From contig OW051496.1 of the NCBI GenBank assembly GCA_932521035.1, positions 3,286,001-3,350,000 on the forward strand: a DNA stretch of 64,000 nucleotides. The letters run 5' to 3'. Numbering within the stretch: position 1 is the stretch's first letter; each line of letters begins with the position of its first letter. Origin of the DNA: Oscheius dolichura. Lineage: Eukaryota; Nematoda; Chromadorea; Rhabditida; Rhabditidae. Under the pieces are notes generated by a model. It saw only the letters and a list, made by a program, of their open reading frames with translations. It was not told the origin of the DNA and did not search any database. Shown one piece after another: positions 44,214-58,076 of this stretch. The translations under genes and the position numbers were made by a program.

Positions 44214-45225
44214 ACCTGTCGTCTGTACGGATTGACAGGTCAAATATGATAGAAGTAGAAAGTTTCGACCGTTTGACCTTTTCCGACAATCAACTCTTTT
44301 CAACCGTCAAAATTTTAATCCAAACGCGGCCGAAGGCTGAAAATACTAGTACAATAATGTTATGTGAAGTTCATAAAAGAACATTAGGAGAGTACTCTTC
44401 AATTTCTTCGTCCCAAAGCTTCAAATATTTCAATTTAAAATTTGAAGGGAACCACATCCATTTGTGACCAAAATGTTCCGCCGCCTCTTGTTATACGGAA
44501 CTGGATCTTCTGCTTTGATATTCCTATGTTATGATTGGTTTTTGAAAAAGTTAGCTTTTTCCCTTTCTCACCCTCAATTTGACCCATTGCCTACAGTAAC
44601 CCTCTCTCCCCCTCCCCGTCCTCTCTCCTTGTTTTTGATCTCTCCTTCTTCAAAACTGACGTAATTTGTGTCCACCTTTGCCTGTCCTCGGTCTGTTTCC
44701 AAATGATCCTGTTGTTCTCTCTCCCATCTAGTTGCCTCCACTCATCGTATTTTGATCTCTTCGCCCAACTGTTCCCCTCCACAGAAAACGTAGCCCGTTT
44801 CAGGATTTCCCCATTTGCTGAACTCCTGATCGTCGTTTACCCAACTCTTCTTCCTTCTTTTTTCCTGGTTTCGTTAAACCGGCCGGACAATCGAGCCCTT
44901 TTGTCCTTGAAAACTATATTCTACCGGGGGAGCGGAAACTGTCGGAGACAAAGCTCGGTGTTCGGTCAACTAGTGACAGAAGGGAGAAGAAAAGAGAGTG
45001 ACCCCGGGAGGGGCTAATATTACAACCGGGAACGATGGAGAACAAAATAGAATTCGCCGAAAACGGCGACCAGGGGGGTTTACCCGTACTGAGATGTTAT
45101 TCTTCCGCGGCCAACATCTCCCAGCGGCGGCCGGTGACTCCTCTCTTCTTTTCCTGGATACAGTTCTCTTCTCTTTCAATTACAGTAGGATAATAATCGG
45201 TTTCATCTTTCAGAATACGAATAAA

Positions 45226-48200
45226 ATGGGCCTACTAACTGAAGGAGCACCACTACAATGGTCCGAAATCGAGAAGCACAAGGATTACATCAAGGTACGG
45301 CTTCTTTCTTGCTTCGGTGGATTCATAAAATAAGGAAGCCTGGCTTTTTGTATTGCAATCCCATATACTCTTAAATAGTCGGAGATTTCACCACGTGGCT
45401 TATCCTAGACTTTTGGTTATAAGATTACCCTTTTTTTGTTTCGGAGAATTAATAAAATTAGACACTTGGATTCTACACAGTAGAAACATTTGCTGTAAAA
45501 ACAATAATTTTCTCGCAATATGGAACTGTTAGGATTCGTTACAACTTTATCCCGCCGGGGATTTTACAGTTTTGGGCGCATCTTTTTTTTCTGTTTTGGG
45601 TAAGTAATAAAATTGGAAATCCACATTCTAACAGTTTCTTGTTGACGTGACTGAATTTCAAAAGATAATTGCCATTTTTTGTCGGAATTTTCTGTTTTCA
45701 ACTCTAAAATCCAATAGAAGAAGCCAAAAAACCATTATTTTTTCTGTTTTGGTGGATGAATAAGTTATACACCTATAGATAGGTTGTAATGTTTCCCTTA
45801 CAGTATAGAATATTGACATATTGCGAAAAAAAAGTATTGAAAATGTCTTCCAGCATCGTATTACTCGGTTGTTTTTTGTGCTATGGGGGGCGGATATGTA
45901 GCTGGATTAGAGGCGGGTGGAATACAACTGCGCTTGTTGTGATATCGAAGAAATACTTTCCAGAAACACGGAATAATCCAGTTTATAAATCTCTACAACC
46001 GGGAGAAGAATCGCTACGACACGGAACACAAATGGGGAGACGAAGTGGAATATACCCTGGTCAAGTTCGACGATGTCAACAAAACTGTGAGTTTTTCTTG
46101 TTTCATCGAAGAATATTCCTCTGTTTTACAGGTAAAAGTCTCCTGCCGAGCAGCGGAGATCCTTCCACGTCTCCAGGCCGAAGAGGAACTGAACAACATG
46201 CTCGGAATGGAGAATGCCGGCTATTGGCGACCGGAATTCGCCTCCTTCCAGATTGAAGGCTCCCCGGGAACTCCTTTTGGAGGTGAGTCGCCTTTTCTTC
46301 CCTTTCCAAAGAACAGAAAATTCTGATCTGTTCCCTGGAAGAAATACGACTTTGAACCCTGGTCGCGGCCCCGTTGAAATTCGCTGAAAAGTGCCAATTT
46401 TTAATGACCCCGCCGTGATGGATTGATAGGGAATGCCGAGGAGAAGTGGCGTCCGGGAAACTTCGGGAAATTGCCCTTTTTTTAACGGGAAAGACAAAAA
46501 GGGAGACAAACAAACGGGGGATGATGAAAACAAGCAGGGACTGTAACGAGGGGGACAGAAATAGAAATGGAAAGGATGAGTAATGGGATAGATAAGATTC
46601 CAGTAAATCAAAAAAAGAGAATGTTTTTCATAAATAGAATCTACAGTTTTGATTAGCCCATTTATTCGGATAGAGGGGGTCCACCGGAGTTCACAATTTG
46701 AGTGAGTTTTGCTCTAATTTGGACCCTTTTGGAAAAAGTTCAAAACCTTCAAAATTCTATGAAATCCATTGAACTTTGTCAGTTTCATTTTTACTTTATT
46801 ACGGGTAGCCGTCAAATTAGACACTCTGAACCACTCAACCCACGGGAAACAACCAGTTTACTTCCTCGTTTCCAGAAGATCTTTCCTGTTTCAACGACGT
46901 AGAATCGAACCTGAACGAGAGAAGGAAGCAGGTGAAGAGATTCCTGAAGAAGAACGAGAGCATGATGTCGATCTCGTTCCCCGGACTCGGAGCCCCGAAC
47001 TTCACTTTTCCCCCGATGAAACCCGAACCCAGTCAGAGCATTTTCTTCCCCAACGACGCTGTAAATGGGGCCCATCCCCGGTAACAATCCTTGTCTTTTC
47101 CCGGGAAATTCAAATTTCAGATACAAGACGCTGATGAATATCATCAAAGACAGACGAGGAGACAAAATCGACTTCCATATTCCCGTATTCAAGGACGTCA
47201 AGACACCGGATCCATTTTATGTGAGAGGAGGACAGAGAACAGAATTAACCGGGAGAAATTATAGGATGGTCTGGGACAGGGAGGAGAATGCCAGTCGGCC
47301 CGAGCAGATCACATCTACCTGGACCATATGGGCATCGGATGCGGGTGTTGCGGACTTCAGGTGGGATTTGAGTTGTTATTTGTGTAAATTGGCAAAATGT
47401 TATTGGATTGCTATACACATTGTTCGCTTAAAAGGAATTGTGAAACTAAAGAGAAGGAACGTTCCATTGACTATGGGCCATAACGACCGACCCGACAAAG
47501 AAGCGTTTTCTGTTTCTATGTGCGAATATAAGGCGCAGCAAATCAGTAAATATGGTATATCCAATGAATAGGTTCCTGCATGATTTTCCTACATAAGCAA
47601 TTTTCGTGTCAACGAAGCAATTAGCCGGATAATTTTAATAGAAAAGCGCTGCAACGGGGGTTTCTTCAAGTATTCTAAACAAAAAAAATTTCGTGAGGGT
47701 AATAAGTCCAGTTGAATCAAGATATTAGAAGGAGCTGCAATTTCTACTGCCGTTGATACCAAAAAGTTTCACAGCTCCTAGATATGGGATTATTAGGTGC
47801 CAAACACTAATTCACCACCCGCACTGAAGGGGATTCCAGTCCAAATTTGTTTTTTTTTGTTGCGACTAGCGAATAAAACAGCCTTTCTGCTATGGAAATC
47901 TAGTGTCTTTTTGACGCTTCTGTGAAAATGAAATAAAGTGGGTCCAATATTTTGCAGTTACCGTAATTTTTGTAGGTATTTTGTGAACCAACTCATCAGA
48001 GAAGTAAACGGCGAAAGTATTGGTCATTTTGTATGCCTCTTGAAATCAGGAAGGGTTTATGATCCGTAGATATAAGATCAGTGGATTTCAAATGCTGATG
48101 TTCACAATATTCTTGAGCATAGATTTGCTTGCTGTTTTGTCCAGCTCGTAAAAGAATCCGGCTTCCACAAAAGACCGTAATAGATGCGTTGGTTGAGCAG

Positions 48201-51200
48201 AAATTCCGTAGAGTTGAAAAAACCCCGTGTTCCAGGTTTCCCCATAAATTATTCTGCACGCACTAATATTGCTTATCGGCTAAGGAAAATGTCAGTTTTC
48301 GCATTTTCAATAGTACCTGCAACAACAAAAAATGTTTGACGGGGCGTAGATACATATAAGATTCATAAATCTCAAAAGCTAATAGGGTGGAAAGCTAATT
48401 CGAGAAAATTACGATAAATAATATCTAAACATTTTCAGGTAACGATGCAGACGGTGAATGAGAACGAGTGCCGCTGGCTGTACGACCAGCTGACCCCCCT
48501 GACCCCCGTCTTCTTGGCCCTCTCCGCCGCCTCGCCCATTTTCAAGTCCATCCTCTCGGACCTCGACTGCCGTTGGGAGGCACTCTCTGCTGTCAGTTCT
48601 CCTCCCTTTCCTTCTTATAAACAATCCAATTCCAGTCTGTTGACGACCGTAACCGTGAGGAGCGTGGCCTCTCGCCCCTGAACAAGTTCCCCTTTAAAAT
48701 TGACAAGCGCCGACTCGGCACAACTGACTGCTATGTCCATTCGACTTCCGTCGCCTCTAATGATCTCAAAATTCTCTACGACGAAGAGGTTTACAAGTAA
48801 GAAATTTCAATTTTTGAGAAGGTTAATTGTGGTTTTTAGAACGCTGCTGGACGGCGAAATTGACGAGCCATTGGCAAAACACATTGCACATCTATTCATC
48901 CGGGATCCGCTAGTGGTGAGTTCAGTCGATTGAGCAAAGAAGCATTGAAAACATTTGGACTTTGTCGGTATTTGAAACGGCGATAAAACACAAGCAAACT
49001 AATGTTGTGATGATAGTCCGTCAAGAAAAAAGACGACATTGAAGGTCTAACAAGCTGGCCGAACTTATTGGCCTTTTTTCTTCTTGGCCACTCAAAAATT
49101 ATTTGTGAGTCACTAAAATTTGTTCTCGGCGAGTAAGACGTTGAATGTCGTCTTTTTTCTTGACAGACTATATCAAGCTAATTTTGCTTCAATAAGCCTA
49201 GAAAATGTACCTCGCCATGGAGCAAGGCTAATTTCGGATCTTGTTTTGAATGGAAATATTCGACGTTCAGGTCTACCACGAGCGAATAATCCAAGACGAC
49301 GAGGAGTGTTCCGAGCACTTCGAGACGATCCAATGCACCAACTGGAACAATGTCCGCTTCAAGCCGCCTCCTTCCGACATCCCGGAGATCGGATGGCGAG
49401 TCGAGTTCCGCCCGACCGAGGTCCAATTGACCGATTTCGAAACAGCTGCCTATTGTTGTTTCATCGTTCTTTTATCTAGGTAAGGGAGGGAATTGGATAA
49501 TACACAAGACATTTATAGAGTGATAATCCACATGAAATTGAACGTGATCATTCCCATTTCAATGGTCGACGAGAACATGAAGAGGGCACAGAAGAGGGAC
49601 GCCGTTTTGAGGGAAAAATTTTTCTTCAGGTTAGTGGAAGGGGAAAATCGGACACATATAACGCTATTATTGAAGCCTCGGTGAATTATAGCCAAAGCAA
49701 AACAGTAAAAATAGAACATTGCATATTTGAAGAGGAAAAGTTCTTTGTTGGAGAAAAATAAGTTTTTACATACATACAAGTTTACTATAAAAGTCTGACT
49801 TCTTCTTCTTGAATAAACTTATAGTACTGTCAAATAATTTAGTAGATTATGTAATGCCTCCCAAACCAAAAGAAATTGAACAAAAAGCAATTATGCAGGC
49901 GTATGCAACTCTTCATCGCTTCACACTTTCCGGTCCTTTAGAACAACTTGGTAAACAAAACAAAGGGCCAAATTCATTGTAAAAGAAGTTAGAACGAGCA
50001 CAAATTACTGTATACTGGATTTCTAGCTTTCCCTGAAAGAAAGTAGGATAGTTCAATGTTTTACCGAGCATCTCTTATTGGTGGGACCTAATAATCTTTA
50101 GTAGGCTCACTTTGTGCGATATTTCAAGAGCAATGCGACTTCTTTTGACATTTTTGTTTGTTGTTTCGGTTTTCTGTTTTGAAGAAAGACTTCTAGGAAA
50201 CAAAAACCATAAAAAAGAAAGAAGACCAGAGAATATTATACGGATCTGGGAGAGAACTTTTGCGGTTCTTATATCCAAAACGGCGGCTTTTTGAGTAAAC
50301 TACCCTAGAAAACAGGAATTTTACAATGTTCTAACCTCTCCTTATATATCTACGGTTTATTATTAGTCATTCTGTGGTTCATCATTTTATTTCAGAAACA
50401 ATGCCACCTACAATGCGACGCCCTCGTGCAATGGAATCCCTGACTCTACTGAAGCTCCAGAAATTGAGGAATACTCAATTGATGAGATTATCAACGGCAA
50501 GAAGAACGATTTCGCCGGTCTGATTCCCCTCATTCGACAATATTTGGACCACGAGAACTTGGAACAGGCGAATCGAACCAAAATGGAGGAATACTTGGAC
50601 TTTATCGGGGTGAGTTACACAGACGCATGACAGTTGTCATATTGAACAAAATTGGTAATATCGGTAGATAAATTCCTACCAAAATTGAAAAAACTCAATA
50701 AATACCAAACGAAACTAAACCCTTGAGCCTTGCCACATTACTTGGCCTCGCAATGAATCATATACAGTAATAATATCACTTGCCTACACCCCTCTCAAAA
50801 ACAAACAAAAAATTCAGAAGCGAGCCAGTGGAAAGATCAACACATTAGCCAAGTGGATGAGGAATTTCGTCGCGATGCATCCGTCATACAAGAAGGACAG
50901 CCAAGTGCCCACCGACACGATGTATGAGATGCTGAAAACGGTAGCTACCCCACCAGATAAATAACATTTTAATCTGTTTAGATGGATGACATCGCGGCTG
51001 GTCGTAAACATTGTGAGAAACTGCTGGGTTCATTCCGAACCAAGATGACACCCCTTTATGAGAGGGAAAGGAAGGAGACGACGACGAGCGAGTTCGAAAA
51101 TAGCAAGGACAAAATTAATGGTGGGATATAGCGGAATTTGAGGGAAAACGGAGAGAGGTTTCAGACATATTCATGGATTCTTTCGACAGAAAAGCTTTCT

Positions 51201-51226
51201 ACGAATTGGTCGAGCCCAAGTTGTAA
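45226..51226 (+). CDS. gcs-1: Glutamate-cysteine ligase catalytic subunit (GCLC, gcs-1 type)
   Basis: Catalyses the ATP-dependent joining of glutamate and cysteine, the rate-limiting step of glutathione synthesis, in the cytosol. Fifteen exons: 45226-45294, 45964-46086, 46132-46282, 46876-47080, 47121-47220, 47265-47360, 48439-48591, 48636-48796, 48840-48915, 49271-49479, 49519-49629, 50396-50610, 50818-50940, 50982-51120 and 51165-51226, about 660 residues (family usually 630-670). Diagnostic pieces: the [19 protein letters not shown] start, [63 protein letters not shown]-type loop, [38 protein letters not shown] and [12 protein letters not shown]. All recognisable family blocks are present and in order, so it should be functional. 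The start follows a TTTCAG acceptor (possible trans-splice site), and AATAAA follows the stop at about 51298. Family members are induced by oxidative stress through SKN-1/Nrf; I did not identify such a site. Confidence 0.95.
49018..49166. repeat. Palindromic element in a gcs-1 intron
   Basis: Arms GTCAAGAAAAAAGACGACAT and ATGTCGTCTTTTTTCTTGAC enclose about 95 bases. Confidence 0.75.
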
Positions 51227-52311
51227 TTATGGTTTTCACACAAGGAGATGATTGGGAAATAATATATCGACTAATGTCATATACGCTCATTGAAAATGAA
51301 TAAAGCTTCATTTATTTGATCAGTTTTTTCTTGTATTTCAACTGGCTAACGACTGCAACTCAAACAGTAACGGGTGAAGTAAATCCGCTTTATCAAGATA
51401 GGCCGTTGCGAACGAAATTTTCAACACAATTCCAATTTCTCTATATCTTTTCAATAAATTCGCCAAACAATTTATGCAACTAATAAGTTTGTGAGCTGTA
51501 AGTTATATCACTGTAGAAAACCAAAAAAATTAACTTGATGGCGGGAAAGATTGATGAGAGTAGTGCGCCGAAATTTGCGTGTACGTCCTGTAAAATTGAA
51601 AGTAAGTAAGAAATTCTCATTCGGCTCAATATTAGTCTTTCTGCGAGAATTCCCCCATTGAATAAGTCCCCCCAGCTGACCAGAGTTCTCCCCTCCGGTG
51701 TCATCTTCTCTCCAGGGTAGACTAGAAACACCGACAACATTCTGTACCCTTATCTCCATCTGGCTACTGAATTCCGTTATTCAAATTCCTCGCTCTGTCC
51801 TGGAGATCAGAAGTTCTTATCTTCGGAGGGGCAACATTGATCACTGTTCAAATTTAGAACATTTTCCCGTTTTTTTAGAAATATTATTGAAAGCGAGGTT
51901 TGCGCATCCCTTATGAAGAAATTCTGGAACGTGTGGAAATTTATAGAACACTTGCTGTTTTTTTCGGGTTTTACTGAAAGTACTTTTATTCTCGGAACAG
52001 AAAGTTCCCATTTGGGCTTGTAAACAGCGCTGTCTAGGGATCCTCTAACCAATTTCCGTTACAGTAATTCTGTGAATAGTCGTTCGGCCCAAGTGGGTAA
52101 CACGCTTCTTCAAGTGTTTCCCCGGCACAGACTAGACATTTTATAGTTTCTTTCCAGCCTCCCGGTTATTTTTGAGACCATTCGTTTTTCAGATAAGGGA
52201 ACATTCCGCTGTTTTCTCTGAAAATATCGCCGTTATCAAAGAAGAGATCATGTAATGAAATGTTCACGTGCATTATGTAATTAGTAAAGTTTTCGGGTCA
52301 GATGGAATCAT

Positions 52312-52502
52312 TTAAAGGAACTGTCAGGGACTGGCGCGGGTTACTGTAGTTGAGGTAGACCCATATGTACAGACCAAATTCAGCATTTTTATGAAAAATG
52401 GACAACATCATCAGAATCAGCGTCAAAAATCACATCGAATGAGCGTGAACGGAATCAGGCAACTTCGTGAACGAAACTCTTAGTTCCTGACAGTTCCTTT
52501 AA
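52312..52502. repeat. TTAA-flanked MITE, copy 7
   Basis: 191 bp; TTAA-AGGAACTGTCAGGGACT at the left and the near complement ending CAGTTCCT-TTAA at the right. The shortest complete copy here. Confidence 0.88.
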
Positions 52503-53720
52503 TGTTTTATTGAAACCTTATATTGGGCTATGCTACTCGTTAGTATTTATAGTATCTGCACCAGTTTTGTTAGATCTTTTGACATTTTCCCCGGTGTTAG
52601 TTCTCCTGCTTATCTTTCCCTATTTACCCCAGCAGAAACTAGAACTGTCGCTTTCTTTCAAAAGGGACGGGGAGCAGAAGAGGTCGAATTCCTATTGTTT
52701 TAGGGATTCTAGAAAAGGAATTTTAAAAAGGAACTATTACTTAGTCATCTTCAATTTCAATGTTATTGTTGTCGTCGTTATATCGAATGAATAGGTTCCG
52801 ATCGAAAGCACGGAATAATATATATGATAACTTCAAGAAATACTATCAGACGATTTTCGAAAGTTTCCTACGAATTACGTACGTAAGTGACGTGAAAAGA
52901 GCAACAATTACGCTCATATAATTCGTCGTTATTGGAAGCAGAAATGGTAATGATCTCCCAGATTTGGAGGTCGGACATCAGCCATTATTCCCAGTTTTGG
53001 GGTTAGACAACAAACGACATTGACAACTCTCGTAGCAGATATATGGAGACTGACTTCGGCTGGGCAACTTATCGGAGACATGCAAATAGTAGAACATGAA
53101 CAGCGTTGAATCAAGAGTCAGCAGAGATAATAATGTTTCATTGAAGTATTATATCGCTCTATTGTGTCTACTTTTATTATCACCTTGTATATGATGGTTG
53201 CCCCAATAAGTAAACCAATATCCTGAACTTATTCACCCTGCTTTCTTCAATGAGTTCCAGGCTGTCACTTTTCTTTATCAGGATCAAACAAAAAAACTTC
53301 GGCTCTCATGTTTCGGTGACTGTAGAAAAGAACTAGTGGGCCTGCCCGATAATAGGCATTGTCGACATTTGACCCATTTGGGGACAAATTGAATGAGCGA
53401 CAAAAATTGATGATTCCAAGTGTTCCAGTTATTATAGATAAGGAGCGGTGTTTGTTTGATGTGATGTGTGAGAACACTTCCCGAAAAAGCTCTTCGAATG
53501 CCATACACCAGAGTTGTCGGCATGCTACTTGAAGTGGAAACGTCAAATACAAAAACAAAGGATCACATGGTTCTAGTCTTGAAGATCAGCATTCTATTTT
53601 GTTCTTCCACGGACAGAAGGGGGAATTAGATCACTACATATCAAAGAGCATAAATTATAATGTTCTACTGAAACTTTATATTGTTCCATTGTGTTTTTCG
53701 TTAGTATTCCTACTGATTCC
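52500..53720. repeat. Three diverged repeat units
   Basis: A segment like ATGTTCTACTGAAACTTTAT followed by ATTGTTCCATTGTG and CGTTAGTATT appears at about 52502, 53132 and 53660. The first directly abuts MITE copy 7. Confidence 0.5.
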
Positions 53721-55519
53721 ATAGCTCAAACAATCCTTGCTTCTTTTTTTGGGCATTTGCCTTTCGCTCTCTTCCCAAATATAGTTGACCCTTTTCTTCC
53801 AACTACACAGGGAGCGAAAGGTCATCAAATTCTGCACTGCTTCAAAGTTTCTAGAAAAGAAAATAACCCCTAGCTCAATACTATGGCGGAATTTTATTGT
53901 CAGCGTGCAGAAATGGTTTTCATCGCCGGCAAAATGACGTGAAAGATCAACATTTGACCGGAGAATTGGGGGTGCCTGAAGTACAAATGTCTATCGGAAA
54001 AATTGCAGAGAACTGCACCGGCGCGAAGATGAAAACATCGGCGACATTCTCTTTGGGAGAGGTAAGGTTAAAATTTGATGACAAAGCAAACATCGATGTT
54101 ATTGACGAAATAAACCAAAGATTACTTATATAGTACCCCAGAAACAAAAAAAATGGCAACTATAAAAATCAAAAACCTTGAAGAGGTCTGGCCTTTCTTG
54201 TGAAAATCCATTATACCGCCGTTTGTAACGTATTTCTAAAATTGTTCCGCTATTCCCTTATAGGTTCTGGCCTTCCCTCAAAAGATGGTACGATGATGTA
54301 AACTGCGGTCTTCCCGTTTCCCCTTTCCGGTGTGGCGCCTCGAGTGTCGTCGGAAGACGGTCAAGGTTCAACATTTTGCCAGCGCACATTTTTCTCCCTT
54401 GCCAGAAGTTCAAGACGTCTTTATCGCGTTAGGGTTACAAATGTGCACAGCATGCGGAGGAGGAGACGGAAAAGAAGAGGAAGGAATCAAAAGGAAACCA
54501 CTTGTGGTACTGCCACTGGCAGACGGGAAGAAGAACTTTTTGTTCACACCAGGCGCGGATTGAGTGGATAAACAGTGACTCAACTGTTTATAACGCATCT
54601 CTAAAACAATAAATGTTTTCAAAAGTAAAAATTGAACGTTTCAAAGTATCGATAGAAACGGAATGGCTAATGCTGGTCTTCAAAGTGTTTTCAAGGTGTT
54701 TCGAAACATAAAATGGAACAAAACGTTGGGCATTTGGTTGCTGCCGTTTGAATTGAAAAAGAGAATGTTTTTGACTTTCTTTTGAGAAGGGGAGAAGCAT
54801 CTCTAACCGTGATGAAGTTTTGTGGAGTACCCTTGCGAAATCAGGCCATGCACTGAATTCGAAATAGTTGAATTGCTTTCATAGCAGCCTTGAAACAAAC
54901 TGTGACTCCAAAAATTAGCAAAGGAAAGCAAAAATTTAATTTTTTTTAACTTCCCAAGCTCTTCTAAAGTATTTTCAAGATTTGCCACAACATAAAAGCT
55001 CAAAAGACGTATAAGCCGTGAAGAAATGCGACAATATCCGGAAATCTCGACTTTTCAACGGTCAGTTCCCCAAACTATTAGATCCTGAAAAGTTCAAGTG
55101 TTTATAACTCCAAAGTAAAACAATACAATTCCAGGAGAACTCCATAAGAACACCAAGACCATTTCAATTTTTTTCTCGAGGGACTGGCAAACTAATTTAT
55201 GAGCTAAATTCACGGGGATTACAGTACTTGGCATTTAGGTAAACACATTATACGGGTAGCTTGAAGCATTACCATCTTTAGCAATTTTGGCGTTAGTTTC
55301 AAGGAGCTTTTCTCTTCTTATAACTGGAAGCCAGTACCCCAATTGTTATTCTGAAGAAATCAAATTTTACCCTATCCTATGGCTGCCAAATATTTTTCTC
55401 TTTCGCCTTTCTCACTCGAATCGTTGTTCTTACATTCTCCTGAACCATACAACTTCAACCGGAACGAGCTGAAATTAACCTCATATTCTAATCTGATTTA
55501 TCATATTTTTTCTGAATTT

Positions 55520-56510
55520 TTGGAGCATCACAATGAGGAATCGACAGCACTTGACTGGATTCTGATCCCTTTCCCATAGCCAGCCGGGTTTGGTCAACTA
55601 GCGGTCAGAATGGCCAAGCTTTCGTTTTGTCAAAGCCGAGGATTTCTATCAAAACCAACGGAAGGGGGGAGACTATAACGCGGAGCCTCCATCAACACAA
55701 AACGGGGGCGTCGACAAAAAAACAAAACTGGGCACTTCTAGTCCTCCATATTTAGAGCAGCTGAACCCCGAGATCATGTGGAGTGTGAACAACGGTCTAG
55801 TTGACGGGGAGAAACCAACGATTACCGACTGGCAGAAGTCACAAAATGGGCAACATTCCTTTCGCTAGACTCACCGGAGAGTTTTCTGACATCATCTTGT
55901 CATGGATAAGGGGAAGAAGAGTACATTAGAATCTTTTCCATAGCCATAGCCCTTGACTGAATATCATTCATTTGGTATAAGTTTCTCACATAAAACATTA
56001 TAATTTCGACTAAATTCTCCGGCTAATTGCTTCGTTGACATGAAAACCGTGTTTCTAGGAAAATCATAAAAGTACTCATACGTAGAAGAAGATTATAGTG
56101 ATATCAAAAGCGAAATTTTATTTTTACTGGTTGGATGAAACTTTCCAAAATCAACTCTTTCATCCAAAATTGTAAAAAATAGATCCATGCTGCTCTTCGT
56201 CTACGATAAACTGAATTTTTTGCATTGGAAACAGTATCTACCGACGAAAACTTGATTTGGGTTACTGTAAACATCCTTATTCTGTTTTATATTTCAGGGT
56301 ATTGTAGCGATTGGGGAATGAGATTGCTAAGCTCCTAGCTTGGGGTTTCTCCATTTTGGGAATTTCGGTCGAAGTCTCCGTCTTTGACAAAAGAAAAGCT
56401 GGACCATTTTGACCGCTAGCTGACCGAACCCGGCTGGCTATGGGAAAAGGCCTTAACTTTGGTAAAGTGCTGTCGATTCCTCACTGTGGCACTTTGAGAA
56501 TTCAAAAAAA
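55520..56510. repeat. Large foldback (TIR) element, about 1 kb
   Basis: Arms of more than 120 bases. The left arm includes GAGGAATCGACAGCACTT (about 55534), CCCATAGCCAGCCGGGTTTG and TTGTCAAAGCCGAGG. The right arm carries their complements between about 56370 and 56510. The interior shows no transposase frame. Confidence 0.75.
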
Positions 56511-58076
56511 GATTCAGCTGGGAGACGGCGACAAGCGTCATCGAATGACCCCAGTCTCATCTCGCTAGCTCAAAAACCGTTGTGCCATTTTTCGAAACTT
56601 TGAGGCTCGCTTCCTCCTCACGCCTTCACTCCCAAATTTTTTAAGATAGCAAACGATGGCGAGCAAAAATTAACGGTTCGAATGAGCCTACTCTCGACTC
56701 CCAAGCTCAAAAAACGTACTGTTACATAAGGCACTTTTTTTTATAAAAAAGTAGAATTTATGGTTCTTGAAATTTTGATTTTCTCCGCATGGAAAGTAGG
56801 GCAGAGTAATGAAATGGCGTCCAATTATAGAAAAACAGAGACAAAGATGGATCCATCTGCCTGTGTGAGGGGGCCTGTCCGTGTTTCACAAACTACGAAC
56901 TACAGTGTTACATCACCCCCTACTTTCCAAGGGGGACAACCACTGCTCCCCCTCGCTCTCTCCCCCGTAACTGGAACCATTTTCGAACCTTGATCTTCCG
57001 ACGAGAAAAACGGAAGCGGTGAAGTATCTTCGGGGGTTATCAGAGGGAGGGCTTGGCTCTTTCAATTGGCCCCCCTCTCGACTAATTCCTACTCGGCGCT
57101 TCGCGGGATGGCTGTTGTCTATTGCTGGTACACGGTAGGCCATAATAGAAATAATTCAATTCTTGAATGACTTTTTTGTTTTACGGTCCATTCATATTTG
57201 GTATGAGCTATAGTGGCAATAATGAATTGCGACATTGACCCTGTGATAAATCAGTTGAATCTAACCTATAAAAGTCACATTTTCTTGTCCAGTTTTCCAG
57301 TTCAACTTCTTTGAATTTATTGTGTCCTACCCATTGCATATAGGCGCTTCCAATAGCAAGAACTCGCTAGAACTTTCGTTTTTGTGAATCATAATTGAAA
57401 ACGAAAAAAAAGAAACTTACTGAACTGTCTAGTTATCTGCTTGGTTCATTTTTTGTTTTACCCGGAGAATAAATTGAAGAACCTCAAAGTCAAATATTGC
57501 GTTTGATGGATGTTCGATCATCTTTATTCAGCCCTTTTGGGTGACTTTTTTACTATTTTGGAAGCTGCATAAAGTGACAGAATATCCACCCGTAAAATAA
57601 AGAGTAGTAAACGTTTCAGCATGACTAGATTAGGAGTAGATCAAGTGGTATATCAATGTTATTACATCTGTCAGCCGCAATTTTATTCAAAAAAGTTACT
57701 ATTACTGAAAATCCTCATTTTACTTGTGTATTTTGATTTGTTCGGTCGACGGTCGGATAAAGTAAAGTAATAGAGAAAACTGTATTTGGTTCAATCGGGA
57801 AAAAAACAACGTTCGGCGTTCATTTATTTTTGAAATCTTCATTTTTTGGACTACTTTAGTTTACCAATGCTTCGATTATTCACTTTGTAGAAGTTTCCTA
57901 CTGCCCTTTTACCATTTTTGAGGGCTATCAAGACAAAACTAACGTTTTGACTAACCAATTGGATAATCTTCCAATACCTTTCATCAATCGAGTTCAAGTT
58001 TCACTGTCCTAATAAATCCACCCTGCAAAAAACATTACCACGCGTATTCGATCGTCTGTAAAGATAGTTCTTTCAG

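Larger units (their letters stand above)
51227..58076. other. Long gene-poor stretch
   Basis: I recognise no gene in 6.8 kb. It holds MITE copy 7, a three-copy diverged repeat (52500, 53135, 53660), a foldback element (55520-56510) and a GC-rich patch (56880-57130). Short frames, for example 52510-52794 and 54330-54563, lack domains or exon structure. Confidence 0.45.

Noticed and set aside
52510-52794. 94-codon hydrophobic frame
   Set aside because: It starts inside a repeat that recurs at 53135 and 53660 with broken frames.
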